A program made the position numbers and the translations under genes. From NCBI GenBank assembly GCA_009929775.1, contig RZZS01000020.1, positions 1 to 38,139 on the forward strand: 38,139 nucleotides of DNA. Reading direction: 5' to 3'. This document shows, piece by piece, positions 1-7,417 of this stretch; the first letter of the stretch is position 1; each line of letters opens with the position of its first letter. The notes below the pieces were generated by a model. That model was not told the DNA's origin, did no database searches, and saw only the letters and a list, made by a program, of their open reading frames with translations. The DNA is from Alphaproteobacteria bacterium (GTDB lineage: Bacteria; Pseudomonadota; Alphaproteobacteria; Micavibrionales; Micavibrionaceae).

Positions 1-90
1 TTTTGAATGCTACGGATCAATAAGTTGCAGTTTACACCATGCAAAACGCCATCGGAATCATTCACATGCAAGGCTTTAATCACTTTTTTG

Positions 91-117
91 CGGCTGACTC
101 GCTACGCTCGCAATGAC
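91..117. repeat. Possible dispersed palindromic repeat fragment
   Basis: A short GC-rich stretch in the otherwise AT-leaning 172 bases before the first gene reads GCTACGCTCGCAATGACG at its right end (about 101-117). From memory this resembles a non-coding repeat unit scattered in many copies through some alphaproteobacterial and other genomes. Only one copy was noticed here, so the call rests on recognition alone. Nothing else definable was seen in bases 1-172. Confidence 0.3.
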
Positions 118-172
118 GAAACTCGAGGGCGAACAAGACACTGTAAATCTTGTATTGTTTGTTGTACCAACC

Positions 173-694
173 TCAATCCGGCGTGATTTTAAGCCGGAGA
201 CCGGCCGAAAAAATGACCCGCCAGGCCTCCAGCTTCTCCTCGAACCGCATGGCGGCGTGCGCGGGGCTTGTGGAGGGCAGGCGGGTGAGGGTCAGGTCGT
301 GTTCGCCGCACGTTGAAAGCACGAACGTCCGAAAAGCCTGCTCCGCCTTGCCGCCGTTGAAAAAGATATGGCGGATGCGCGGGTTTTCCCGGAACAGCGT
401 CTCGAAGTCGTTGGCGTTTTCCTCGCGGATGGACGAGTCGAGGCTTCCGGTCCGCACGCAACTGTGCAGCACGTCCCAGAGCGAAATCCCGGCGGCGTTC
501 AGGCGGGCAAGACGCTCCTCATACGAAACCTCGCGCCCCGCGCCGATGAGTGCGCCCATGATCGGCCAGAACTGGTTTCTCGGGTGCGCGTAGTATTCGT
601 TCGCAGTGAGCGAAGCCTCGCCCGGAATGCTTCCCAGAACGAGCACGGAGCCGTCCCGTGAAAGGGCGGGAGGAAAACTGAAGACGCGGGTCAT
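173..694 (-). CDS. DNA-deoxyinosine (hypoxanthine/uracil) glycosylase, UDG superfamily
   Basis: This 173-residue protein is a family-6-type uracil-DNA-glycosylase superfamily member, expected to remove hypoxanthine (deaminated adenine) from DNA and so start base excision repair in the cytoplasm. The first active-site loop is GSIPGEAS (residues 21-28), followed by YYAHPRNQFW (34-43), whose Asn-40 is in the expected catalytic neighbourhood. The second loop is LPSTSPAHA (139-147). The reading frame stays open upstream to 865, but that part overlaps the divergent gene at 807 and does not resemble the family. The ATG at 692-694 gives the usual family N-terminus (MTRVFSFPPAL) and length. It is divergently arranged with the epimerase/VKOR gene, about 110 bases away. 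Confidence 0.87.
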   Translation of the reverse strand: MTRVFSFPPALSRDGSVLVLGSIPGEASLTANEYYAHPRNQFWPIMGALIGAGREVSYEERLARLNAAGISLWDVLHSCVRTGSLDSSIREENANDFETLFRENPRIRHIFFNGGKAEQAFRTFVLSTCGEHDLTLTRLPSTSPAHAAMRFEEKLEAWRVIFSAGLRLKITPD

Positions 695-743
695 GGGCGA
701 ACTGTACCAGCCGCGCGCGCGGGGATCGACCGAAATAACGACG

Positions 744-769
744 GGAACCCTACGGAGTCCCGCCTCGTT
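744..769 (+). promoter_or_regulatory. Consensus EcfG (general stress sigma factor) promoter
   Basis: GGAAC (744-748) and CGTT (766-769) are separated by exactly 17 bases. This matches the published alphaproteobacterial EcfG/SigT promoter pattern GGAAC-N16/17-CGTT. A transcript would begin near 776, about 30 bases before the ATG at 807. This places the epimerase/VKOR gene, and probably the overlapping antiporter, under general stress control. The call comes from pattern and position only. Confidence 0.6.
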
Positions 770-806
770 GACCAGACTCGATTGCGGAATAACAAAGACA
801 CGCGAT

Positions 807-3290
807 ATGACCGAGACTGAAAAACCGCTCGTCATCGTGACGGGCGCATCCGGCAACATCGGCAAGGCGCTGTGCCGCTCGCTGGAAGGCGACTACCTCG
901 TAGTCGGCATGGATATCCGGCAGGTCGAGGGTGTCGACGCAAGCATCGAATGCGATCTGACGTGGGAGGAGTCCGTCCGGAACGCCTTTGCGCAGGTGCG
1001 GTCGCATTTTGGCGGGACCGTCGCCGCCGTCGTCCATCTGGCGGCGTATTTCGATTTCACCGGCGAAGAGCATCCGCTTTACGAAACGGTCAATGTCGAG
1101 GGAACGCGCCGTTTGCTGAAAGCGTTGCAGGATTTCACGGTCGAGCGGTTCGTCTATTCGAGCACCATGCTCGTCCACGAACCGGCGGCTCCGGGCGAGG
1201 TGATTACAGAGGACTCGCCCGTCAAACCCGGCTGGGCCTATCCGCGCTCGAAAGCGCGGGCGGAAGACGTCGTCCGCAATGAACACGGGGTCATTTCCTA
1301 TACGATCCTGCGGCTTGCCGGGCTGTATGACGACGAAACGGCCGTGCCGACGCTCTCGCAGCAGATTGCGCGGATCTACGAGCGGGATTTTAAAAGCCTC
1401 CTCTACGCGGGCGACCTTGAGGCCGGGCAGGCTTTCATCCATCAGGACGACATGATCGGGCTTTTCCGGTGCGTCGTCGAGCGGCGGGGCGACCTTCCAC
1501 CGAACGATATCATGCTCGCGGGCGGCGGCGAGGTCATGGGATATCAGGCGATGCAGGACCGGATCGGTGGCCTGATTTTCGGCGAGGAATGGGGTACGAT
1601 CAATCTTCCCAGGCCTGTCGCCAAAGCAGGCGCGTGGGCCGAGGACCGCGGCGAGCCGGTCATACCCGATGCAATCGACAAGGGCGAGCGGCCATTTATC
1701 AAGCCGTTCATGATCGACCTCGCCTCCGACCACTACGCGCTTGACATCAGCAGGGCGAAGACGCAGCTGGGCTGGATGCCCCGGCACCGGATTGCCGACG
1801 ATCTCGCTGTTCTGATCGCCAATCTCAAAAAAGACCCGGCTGCGTGGTACGCAAAGAACAAAATCACGCCGCCTGACTGGGTCGCGGGCGCGGCGGAGAA
1901 AGACGCCCGTCCGGACGAAATGCGCACGCATTTCGAGCGCGAATACCGCCGCCGTCACCAGCAGTTTCTCTGGGCGCACTTTCTCAATATGGGCATGGGG
2001 CTCTGGTTGCTGGTCGCCCCGGCTACCCTGAGCTACGAATCGCCTTTCATGGTCTGGAGCGATATTGCCGCGGGCGTGTTGCTGTTGATCTTCTCGGCCC
2101 TGAGCCTTTCGTGGCGGCTTTCGCTCGCGCGCTGGGCGGCGGGGGCGGTGGGGCTCTGGCTGCTCTCCGCGCCGCTGGTCTTCTGGGCGCCGACGGCGGA
2201 GGCCTATCTGAACGGCACGCTGGTCGGCATGATCGTCATGGGCCTTGCGATTATGACGCGTCCGACGCCCGGCGTCTCGCCGCTTGCGGCCGAAACCGGG
2301 CCGACCGTCCCGCCGGGCTGGAGCTTTTCGCCTTCGGGCTGGTTCCAGCGCGCCCCGATCATCATGCTGGCTTTCCTCGGCTTTTTCATTTCCCGCTATA
2401 TGTGCGCCTACCAGCTCGGCCACATCGACGCAGTATGGGAGCCGTTCTTCGCGGGCGCGAAGGACGATCCGCAAAACGGCACGGAAGAAATCATCACCTC
2501 GAGCGTCTCGGAGGCATGGCCGGTGCCCGACGCAGGCCTCGGCGCGATGACCTACGCGCTCGAGATCCTGACCGGTTTCATCGGCGGCACGGCCCGCTGG
2601 CGGACCATCCCGTGGCTGGTCATGCTGTTCGGGGTCATGATCGTGCCGCTTGGCGTCGTGTCGATCTTCTTTATCATCATCCAGCCGATCATGCTCGGTA
2701 CGTGGTGCTCGCTGTGCCTGATCGCGGCCGCCGCGATGCTGATCCAGATTCCGTATTCGGTCGACGAACTGGTGGCCACGAGCGAATTTCTCTATCGTCG
2801 CAAGAAGAAAGGCCGCTCCGTCCTGCGCACGTTCTTTCTCGGCGATACGGACGACGACAATCCAGAGCAGGACCGCAAGGAAAAGGAAAAAGAGGACAAT
2901 TTCGAGCAGTCGCCGCTCGCGATTGTTAAAAATATGTGGAGCGGCGGGGTAACGGTTCCGTGGAACCTGATGCTGTGCGTTCCGATCGGCGTCTGGCTGA
3001 TGTTCACGCGCCTGACGATCGGGGCGGAAGGGCTGATGGCCGATACCGACCATCTGATCGGCTCGCTCGTCCTGACCGTCGTGGTGACCGCGACGGCGGA
3101 ATCGGTGCGGGCGGTTCGCTTCCTGCTCGTTCCGCTCGGGGCGGCGTTGATGGTCGTGCCGTTCACCACTGAAGTGACGGCAGAATCGATGGCCTCGAGC
3201 CTGATCTGCGGCGCGCTGCTGATCGCCCTGAGTTTCCGGAAAGGGAAAATCGGCAATTCCTACGGCGTCTGGGAGCGGTTCATTGTTTGA
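807..3290 (+). CDS. Fusion of NAD-dependent epimerase, SPW-repeat membrane domain and VKOR-type disulfide domain
   Basis: This 827-residue protein has three recognisable parts. Residues 1 to about 330 form an extended-SDR/epimerase domain with the Rossmann motif GASGNIG near residue 13. About 385-490 is a membrane segment of SPW-repeat type. About 505-660 is a vitamin-K-epoxide-reductase-like domain with SRYMCAYQLGHID and a CSLC redox pair (Cys-634 and Cys-637). A charged cytoplasmic-looking linker and further membrane helices follow to the end. VKOR domains reoxidise thiol-disulfide partners, so a role in quinone-linked disulfide chemistry is likely. What the epimerase acts on is unknown. 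ATG 807 was chosen because family similarity begins there (MTETEKPLVIVTGASG), although the frame is open from 606. The stop overlaps the next gene by 8 bases, so the pair is probably translationally coupled. Confidence 0.85.
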   Translation: MTETEKPLVIVTGASGNIGKALCRSLEGDYLVVGMDIRQVEGVDASIECDLTWEESVRNAFAQVRSHFGGTVAAVVHLAAYFDFTGEEHPLYETVNVEGTRRLLKALQDFTVERFVYSSTMLVHEPAAPGEVITEDSPVKPGWAYPRSKARAEDVVRNEHGVISYTILRLAGLYDDETAVPTLSQQIARIYERDFKSLLYAGDLEAGQAFIHQDDMIGLFRCVVERRGDLPPNDIMLAGGGEVMGYQAMQDRIGGLIFGEEWGTINLPRPVAKAGAWAEDRGEPVIPDAIDKGERPFIKPFMIDLASDHYALDISRAKTQLGWMPRHRIADDLAVLIANLKKDPAAWYAKNKITPPDWVAGAAEKDARPDEMRTHFEREYRRRHQQFLWAHFLNMGMGLWLLVAPATLSYESPFMVWSDIAAGVLLLIFSALSLSWRLSLARWAAGAVGLWLLSAPLVFWAPTAEAYLNGTLVGMIVMGLAIMTRPTPGVSPLAAETGPTVPPGWSFSPSGWFQRAPIIMLAFLGFFISRYMCAYQLGHIDAVWEPFFAGAKDDPQNGTEEIITSSVSEAWPVPDAGLGAMTYALEILTGFIGGTARWRTIPWLVMLFGVMIVPLGVVSIFFIIIQPIMLGTWCSLCLIAAAAMLIQIPYSVDELVATSEFLYRRKKKGRSVLRTFFLGDTDDDNPEQDRKEKEKEDNFEQSPLAIVKNMWSGGVTVPWNLMLCVPIGVWLMFTRLTIGAEGLMADTDHLIGSLVLTVVVTATAESVRAVRFLLVPLGAALMVVPFTTEVTAESMASSLICGALLIALSFRKGKIGNSYGVWERFIV

Positions 3291-4317
3291 CGACTTCCCG
3301 CTCGCGGTCAATCTCGCGATTTTTGCCGTTCTGGCCGGAACGGTCTGGCTGTCCGGCACGCACCTGTCCTATTTCATCGACGCGATTGCCGAGCGGACCC
3401 GGCTTGCCCGGGCGTTCCTCGGGATCGTCCTGCTGGCGACGGCGACCGAATTGCCGGAAATGGTGACGACCCTCACGGCAGCGGCGCACGGCGAGCCGTC
3501 TCTTGCGCTGAACAATATGTTCGGCGGAATGATGCTCCAGCTTGCCGTGCTCGGCATTGCCGACTTCTTCGTCCGGCAGGGCAGTCTGACCTCTTGGCCC
3601 GCGACAACCCATCCGGCGGTAGCCGCGCTGATGTCCGTAATTTCTCTTTCGGTGCTGTTGATCTTTTACATGCTCGGCGATTTTGCGCTGGTCGCACATC
3701 TGGGGGCCGGGAGCGCGCTTGCGGGAACATTTTACGTTGTTGCGATGTACATGCTCCACCGACTTGAAGCCAGGAAAAGCTGGTCGCCGGTGGACGAACC
3801 GGACCAGAGATCCTCTGGAGACCGGGGCAACCGGTTCGATCTCTGGTCTTTGAAGAGTTTGGTAACGGGAACGGTGGCCGCCGCGGCGACGATTTTCGTC
3901 AGCGGCGTTCTTCTCGTGCGTCTTGCCGAGACGCTGGCCGATCAGACCGGGCTCGGAACGAGCTTTGTCGGCGTTTCTTTTCTCTCGCTTACAACCTCCA
4001 TGCCCGAACTCAGCACGGCCATCGCCGCTGTCAGGGTGCGCGCATACACGATGGCGATTACAAACATTCTTGGAAGCAACCTGATCATGACGTTCCTTGT
4101 TCTACCGGTTGATCTCGTCTACGCAGAAGGGCCTGTCATCGGGCAGATCGACGAGTCGGCCTCGTTTGCGCTCGCGGCGGGGATTGGTCTGACCTCGGTT
4201 TATTGCGCCGGACTTCTCATGCGCCCGAAACTCCGGATTGCGGGCGCGGGCATTATCTCATGGCTGGTTATGACAGGCTATCTGGCGAGCCTGTTTGCTT
4301 TCTATATGTTGCGCTAA
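3283..4317 (+). CDS. Sodium/calcium-exchanger-family cation antiporter
   Basis: This is a 344-residue inner-membrane protein of the CaCA (NCX) superfamily, which exchanges Ca2+ or another cation for Na+ or H+. The two internal alpha repeats carry the ion-binding acidic motifs: TATELPEMVTTLTAAAHG followed by NNMFGG near residues 50-80, and TTSMPELSTAI followed by NILGSN near residues 235-265. About ten hydrophobic segments are visible. The apparent start is TTG, embedded in the last codons of the upstream fusion gene (8-base overlap) and preceded by GGGAGCGG, which suggests coupled translation. Ion specificity cannot be read from the sequence. Confidence 0.85.
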   Translation: MFDDFPLAVNLAIFAVLAGTVWLSGTHLSYFIDAIAERTRLARAFLGIVLLATATELPEMVTTLTAAAHGEPSLALNNMFGGMMLQLAVLGIADFFVRQGSLTSWPATTHPAVAALMSVISLSVLLIFYMLGDFALVAHLGAGSALAGTFYVVAMYMLHRLEARKSWSPVDEPDQRSSGDRGNRFDLWSLKSLVTGTVAAAATIFVSGVLLVRLAETLADQTGLGTSFVGVSFLSLTTSMPELSTAIAAVRVRAYTMAITNILGSNLIMTFLVLPVDLVYAEGPVIGQIDESASFALAAGIGLTSVYCAGLLMRPKLRIAGAGIISWLVMTGYLASLFAFYMLR

Positions 4318-4329
4318 GGCCTGGATCGA

Positions 4330-4387
4330 CAACACGAGGGGAACGCAAAACGCTAAGCGTCGTTTGTCTCCGTGTTGCCACGTTTTT
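4330..4387 (+). terminator. Possible hairpin terminator after the antiporter gene
   Basis: An outer stem CAACACG (4330-4336) pairs with CGTGTTG (4371-4377). It encloses a small inner dyad, ACGCT/AGCGT, at 4350-4360. A T-run lies at 4383-4387, a few bases after the stem. The T-run is not directly adjacent, so termination may be inefficient or the structure may have another role. It would separate the stress-type transcript upstream from the amyloid operon. Confidence 0.45.
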
Positions 4388-4545
4388 GCCAGTAATCGCA
4401 ATTTTCGGTCAAATTTTTTTTCCGGACAGCGGAACCACTGAGCGGCGATAGCGGTAAGCGAGGCAGAGTGACCCTTGTTCGAAAGGGGCGGATCCGGGAA
4501 TGGACAGGTTTGTCTCTTGCATCGGCCATGCCGCTACCGCGCGGG

Positions 4546-4571
4546 GGAACAGTCGAAAACTTTGAAACGTG
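4546..4571 (+). promoter_or_regulatory. Near-consensus EcfG promoter for the amyloid-like operon
   Basis: GGAAC (4546-4550) is followed after 17 bases by CGTG (4568-4571), one base from the EcfG pattern CGTT. Transcription would begin near 4578, giving a leader of only about 18 bases that contains the ribosome binding site ATAGGAG (4581-4587). The rest of 4388-4545 showed no clear element. Confidence 0.5.
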
Positions 4572-4595
4572 AATCTTGAGATAGGAGTCTCCATT

Positions 4596-6203
4596 ATGCT
4601 CAAAACATTAAAATCAACCCTGCTGCTGGGCGCGTCGGTTGCCGCGGTGTCAATGGCTTTGCCGTCGGCGGCTGCGATTGCTGCGGATACGGACGTAGAC
4701 AACGCGTCCGTAACGCGTTCGCTCAATGGTAATTCGGAAGTGACGCGCGATTCCGACAACGACGATGTCGATATCGCCTCGAACAACACCCTCAACGCCA
4801 GCGACGACGACACGACCACGACCAACAACAGCGATGATGACGATGTCGATATCGCGTCCAACAACGACTTCACTGATAACAGCGAAGACAATGACGACGT
4901 CGATGTTGCGTCGAACAACACGCTGAACAACAGCGATGACGACACCACCACGACCAACAACAGTGACGATGACGATGTCGACATTGCGTCCAACAACACG
5001 TTGACGGACAACAGCGAGGACAACGACACGGCAACGTTCAACGCCAGCGACGACGATGTCAATCAGGACAACGACGATGTTGACATTGCGTCCAACAACA
5101 CGACGAACACCACAGCGAATGCCAGTGATGACGATGACGTTGACATTGCGTCGAACAACACGTTGACGGACAACAGCGAGGACAACGACACGGCGACCTT
5201 CAGCGCCAGTGACGACGACGATGTTGATATCGCCTCGAACAACACCGCCAACGCGAGTGACGACGATACGACAACGACGACGACCACCACCACGGCAAAC
5301 GCCAGTGATGACGACGACGTTGATATCGCGTCGAACAACACGTTGACGGACAACAGTCAGGACAACGACACGGCGACCTTCAATGCCAGTGACGACGACG
5401 ACCTCGACATTGCGTCCAACAACACCAACACGGCCACTGACAACAGTCAGGACAATGACGATGTTGATGTTGCCTCGAACAATACGTTGAGCAACAGCGA
5501 CGACGATGATGTCGATATCGCGTCCAACAACACGGCGAACGCCAGCGATGACGACACGACCACTACTACCACTACTACCACTACGACGGCGAATGCCAGT
5601 GACGATGACGATGTCGACATCGCGTCCAACAACACGCTGACGGACAACAGCCAGGACAACGATGTTGCTCAGGACAACGACACGACGACAGCGGCGTCCT
5701 ACAATACCGATAACCGTCAGGACAACGACGTTGCCCAGGACAATGATGACGTTGACATCGCGTCCAACAACACGTTGACGGATAACAGCGAGGACAACGA
5801 CGTGGCGCAAGATAACGACACGACCGGGTCCTACAATACCGACAACAGCGAGGATAACGACGATGTCGATATTGCCTCCAACAACACGACTGATGTCGAC
5901 AACTCCAATCAGGGAAACGACAACCGGAGCTACGAGGTCGAAGTCAATCTTTCTGAGGACGAAAACTTCGCGACTGCGTCGTTCGGCGATAGCGAACTGG
6001 TGACGTCGTCCATCCTTGGCGCTACCGTTGCAAACGCGACCGTCAACTTCGGTGCCGGTCGGAACAACATCGGCGGCAATGTGGTTCAGGACAACGCCTT
6101 CCGCGGAGCCACAGGCATCAATGCTGTAAACCAGAACTCGGGTATCAACTCGAATACCCAGCAGGCGATTACAGTTAACGCCAACATTGGCGATATGCCC
6201 TAA
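4596..6203 (+). CDS. Exported Asp/Asn-rich repeat protein, candidate major subunit of a Fap-like amyloid
   Basis: This is a 535-residue, extremely acidic, low-complexity exported protein. Residues 1 to about 33 form a Sec signal peptide ending in an AAAIAAD-type site. From about residue 55 to 425 there are 14 imperfect copies of a unit centred on D-[VL]-D-[IV]-A-S-N-N, joined by Asn/Ser/Thr/Asp linkers that include threonine runs of 9 and 11. The repeat part has almost no aromatic residues and no Cys. The last 90 residues are different: a mixed-composition segment with AFRGAT (501-506) and a terminal motif Q-N-S-G-x-N-x3-Q (from 513) ending VNANI. That motif recurs in the next small protein and, more loosely, in the 173-residue protein. 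Together with the neighbouring C39 protease and FapF-like porin, this suggests an amyloid subunit exported to the cell surface, though no sequence match to known FapC could be tested. ATG 4596 follows ATAGGAG; the open frame begins 27 bases earlier without such a site. Confidence 0.72.
   Translation: MLKTLKSTLLLGASVAAVSMALPSAAAIAADTDVDNASVTRSLNGNSEVTRDSDNDDVDIASNNTLNASDDDTTTTNNSDDDDVDIASNNDFTDNSEDNDDVDVASNNTLNNSDDDTTTTNNSDDDDVDIASNNTLTDNSEDNDTATFNASDDDVNQDNDDVDIASNNTTNTTANASDDDDVDIASNNTLTDNSEDNDTATFSASDDDDVDIASNNTANASDDDTTTTTTTTTANASDDDDVDIASNNTLTDNSQDNDTATFNASDDDDLDIASNNTNTATDNSQDNDDVDVASNNTLSNSDDDDVDIASNNTANASDDDTTTTTTTTTTTANASDDDDVDIASNNTLTDNSQDNDVAQDNDTTTAASYNTDNRQDNDVAQDNDDVDIASNNTLTDNSEDNDVAQDNDTTGSYNTDNSEDNDDVDIASNNTTDVDNSNQGNDNRSYEVEVNLSEDENFATASFGDSELVTSSILGATVANATVNFGAGRNNIGGNVVQDNAFRGATGINAVNQNSGINSNTQQAITVNANIGDMP
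4755..5895 (+). repeat. Degenerate in-frame coding repeats (14 copies)
   Basis: The DNA encodes the DVDIASNN units at irregular spacing, with synonymous differences between copies such as gatgtcgatatcgc and gatgttgacattgc. Two ACN runs at about 5264-5290 and 5560-5592 encode threonine tracts. The synonymous drift implies selection on the peptide rather than recent duplication alone. The near-identical tracts could still allow copy-number change. Confidence 0.85.
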
Positions 6204-6218
6204 CCGTATGACGCACGT

Positions 6219-6251
6219 GGGAGGAGGATTTTCCGAAAAGGTCCTCCTCCC
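6219..6251 (+). promoter_or_regulatory. Perfect 10-bp intercistronic stem-loop after the major subunit gene
   Basis: GGGAGGAGGA (6219-6228) is the exact reverse complement of TCCTCCTCCC (6242-6251). The loop itself can pair TTTTC with GAAAA. No T-run follows, so it is not a classical terminator. It lies 16 bases after the stop of the repeat-protein gene and 52 bases before the next start. It could protect the 3' end of a processed subunit transcript or lower expression of the downstream genes. Confidence 0.7.
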
Positions 6252-6302
6252 GGTGCGATGCTCACGGATACATGAAAACAGTGCAATTTGACGGGTGCGA
6301 CG

Positions 6303-6659
6303 ATGTTACGGAACATTTTTTTCAGTCTTTCGATTGCGACATTCGCTTTTTCAGTTGCGGTGCTTCCGGTCGAGGCTTTGGCAGAAGAGTCTGATGGCTT
6401 TTCTTTCGACGAGAGACTGGTCGTAGATAGCGAGAGCCTTGGCGAGATGCGCGGCACAGCGCTGAGCCCGGAGGTTCTGGGCATTGTGGTATTCGACGCT
6501 ATCTCGGCGAACAATACCAGCAACGGAACAGTCTCCGGCGGCAATGTTATCGACGCAGGCGCCTTTTCGCATTCGTCCGGTCTGTCGACGATCATCCAGA
6601 ACAGCGGGAACAACGTCCTGATCCAGTCGGCAACGATTGTGAACCTGAATATAGACTAG
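6303..6659 (+). CDS. Small exported Fap-like protein (candidate minor subunit or nucleator)
   Basis: This 118-residue protein has a signal peptide (1 to about 27, ending VEALA). It then carries ESLGEMRG (44-51), which resembles a double-glycine leader motif, and a C-terminal half rich in Asn, Ser, Gly and Ile. Its last 20 residues align without gaps to the end of the large repeat protein: Q-N-S-G-x-N-x3-Q (99-108) ending V-N-L-N-I. By analogy with FapB or CsgB it could nucleate or cap the fibre, which is inference. The ATG at 6303 lacks a strong ribosome binding site, and the frame also has a TTG at 6288. It sits directly after the stem-loop and before the C39 protease, in the same operon. 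Confidence 0.7.
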   Translation: MLRNIFFSLSIATFAFSVAVLPVEALAEESDGFSFDERLVVDSESLGEMRGTALSPEVLGIVVFDAISANNTSNGTVSGGNVIDAGAFSHSSGLSTIIQNSGNNVLIQSATIVNLNID

Positions 6660-6714
6660 GCGGACGTATCCGCCGACGGAAGCTCGTTTATTCTGATTGG
6701 CAAAGGCATTGTTC

Positions 6715-7410
6715 ATGAAGACGTTAATTTGCAGTTTCGTTGTGTTGACCGGCCTGATGCTTTGCGGTCTGGCGCAGGCCAACGATTTTGGGCTCGTGGG
6801 CGGAAACCGTGCCTTCTCGCTGCAGGTCACGAGCTTCAGGGCGCAGCGTTTCGAATCTGTCATACCCCAGCACTACGACTACAGCTGCGGTTCGGCGGCG
6901 CTGGCGACGCTTTTGAAATACCACTACGACATCCCGGTGACCGAGCAGGAAGTTCTCGACGCGATGTATCAGGCCGGCGATCAGGAAAAAATCAGGACGC
7001 AGGGATTTTCCCTTCTGGACATGCGGCGGTATCTCGAAACGATGGAATTGAGGGCGGACGGATTTCAGGTCGACCTCGACAAGGTGAAAGCGGCGGGAAT
7101 TCCCGGAATTGTTCTGATAAACACCAATGGTTACATGCATTTCGTCGTGCTGAAAGGCATCAGCCTGACTCACGTTCTTCTGGGCGATCCGGCGCTCGGC
7201 ACGCGCAAGCTTGCGCACGGGGACTTTCAGAAAATGTGGAACGGAATCTTTTTCGTCATCCGAAACCAGACGGACCTCTCGCGCATGAGCTTCGATTACG
7301 AGGATGGGTGGGACGGGCGGCGCGCCGCCTTGTTCAGGACGGCGTTGACGAGTCAGACGCTGTCTTCGATCGGCCTCCACAGTGCGATGGCTCCGGGCAT
7401 TCATTATTGA
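6715..7410 (+). CDS. Periplasmic C39-family cysteine protease, FapD-like
   Basis: This is a 231-residue exported peptidase. A signal peptide (1 to about 22, ending LAQA) precedes a C39 domain. The expected catalytic set is present: oxyanion Gln-52 and nucleophile Cys-58 within QHYDYSCGSAALATLL, His-142 in GYMHFVVLKG, and Asp-158 in GDPALG. Stand-alone exported C39 proteases of this kind are the FapD component of Fap amyloid operons. The C39 family in general cuts after double-glycine leaders, and both neighbouring small proteins carry such a motif. ATG 6715 is preceded by AAAGG, while an in-frame TTG at 6697 is less likely. The next gene starts 8 bases after its stop, so the two are co-transcribed. 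Confidence 0.85.
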   Translation: MKTLICSFVVLTGLMLCGLAQANDFGLVGGNRAFSLQVTSFRAQRFESVIPQHYDYSCGSAALATLLKYHYDIPVTEQEVLDAMYQAGDQEKIRTQGFSLLDMRRYLETMELRADGFQVDLDKVKAAGIPGIVLINTNGYMHFVVLKGISLTHVLLGDPALGTRKLAHGDFQKMWNGIFFVIRNQTDLSRMSFDYEDGWDGRRAALFRTALTSQTLSSIGLHSAMAPGIHY

Positions 7411-7417
7411 GGGTTTA

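Noticed and set aside
695-865. Upstream extension of the DNA glycosylase to 865
   Set aside because: The extra residues overlap the start of the divergent epimerase gene and do not fit the family; the internal ATG gives the normal N-terminus.
4507-4521. Sigma54-like GG-N10-GC pair upstream of the repeat-protein gene
   Set aside because: Only the TTGCA half fits well; the -24 half (AGGTTT) is poor and no activator site was seen. The EcfG-like element closer to the gene is a better candidate.
4755-5895. Regular repeats that might be taken for a CRISPR array or satellite DNA
   Set aside because: The repeats are in frame, differ by synonymous codons and lie inside one long gene with a signal peptide; spacing is irregular and there are no unique spacers of constant length.
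4755-5895. RTX-type calcium-binding repeats
   Set aside because: The units lack the GGxGxDxUx glycine pattern, and no type I secretion genes are adjacent.
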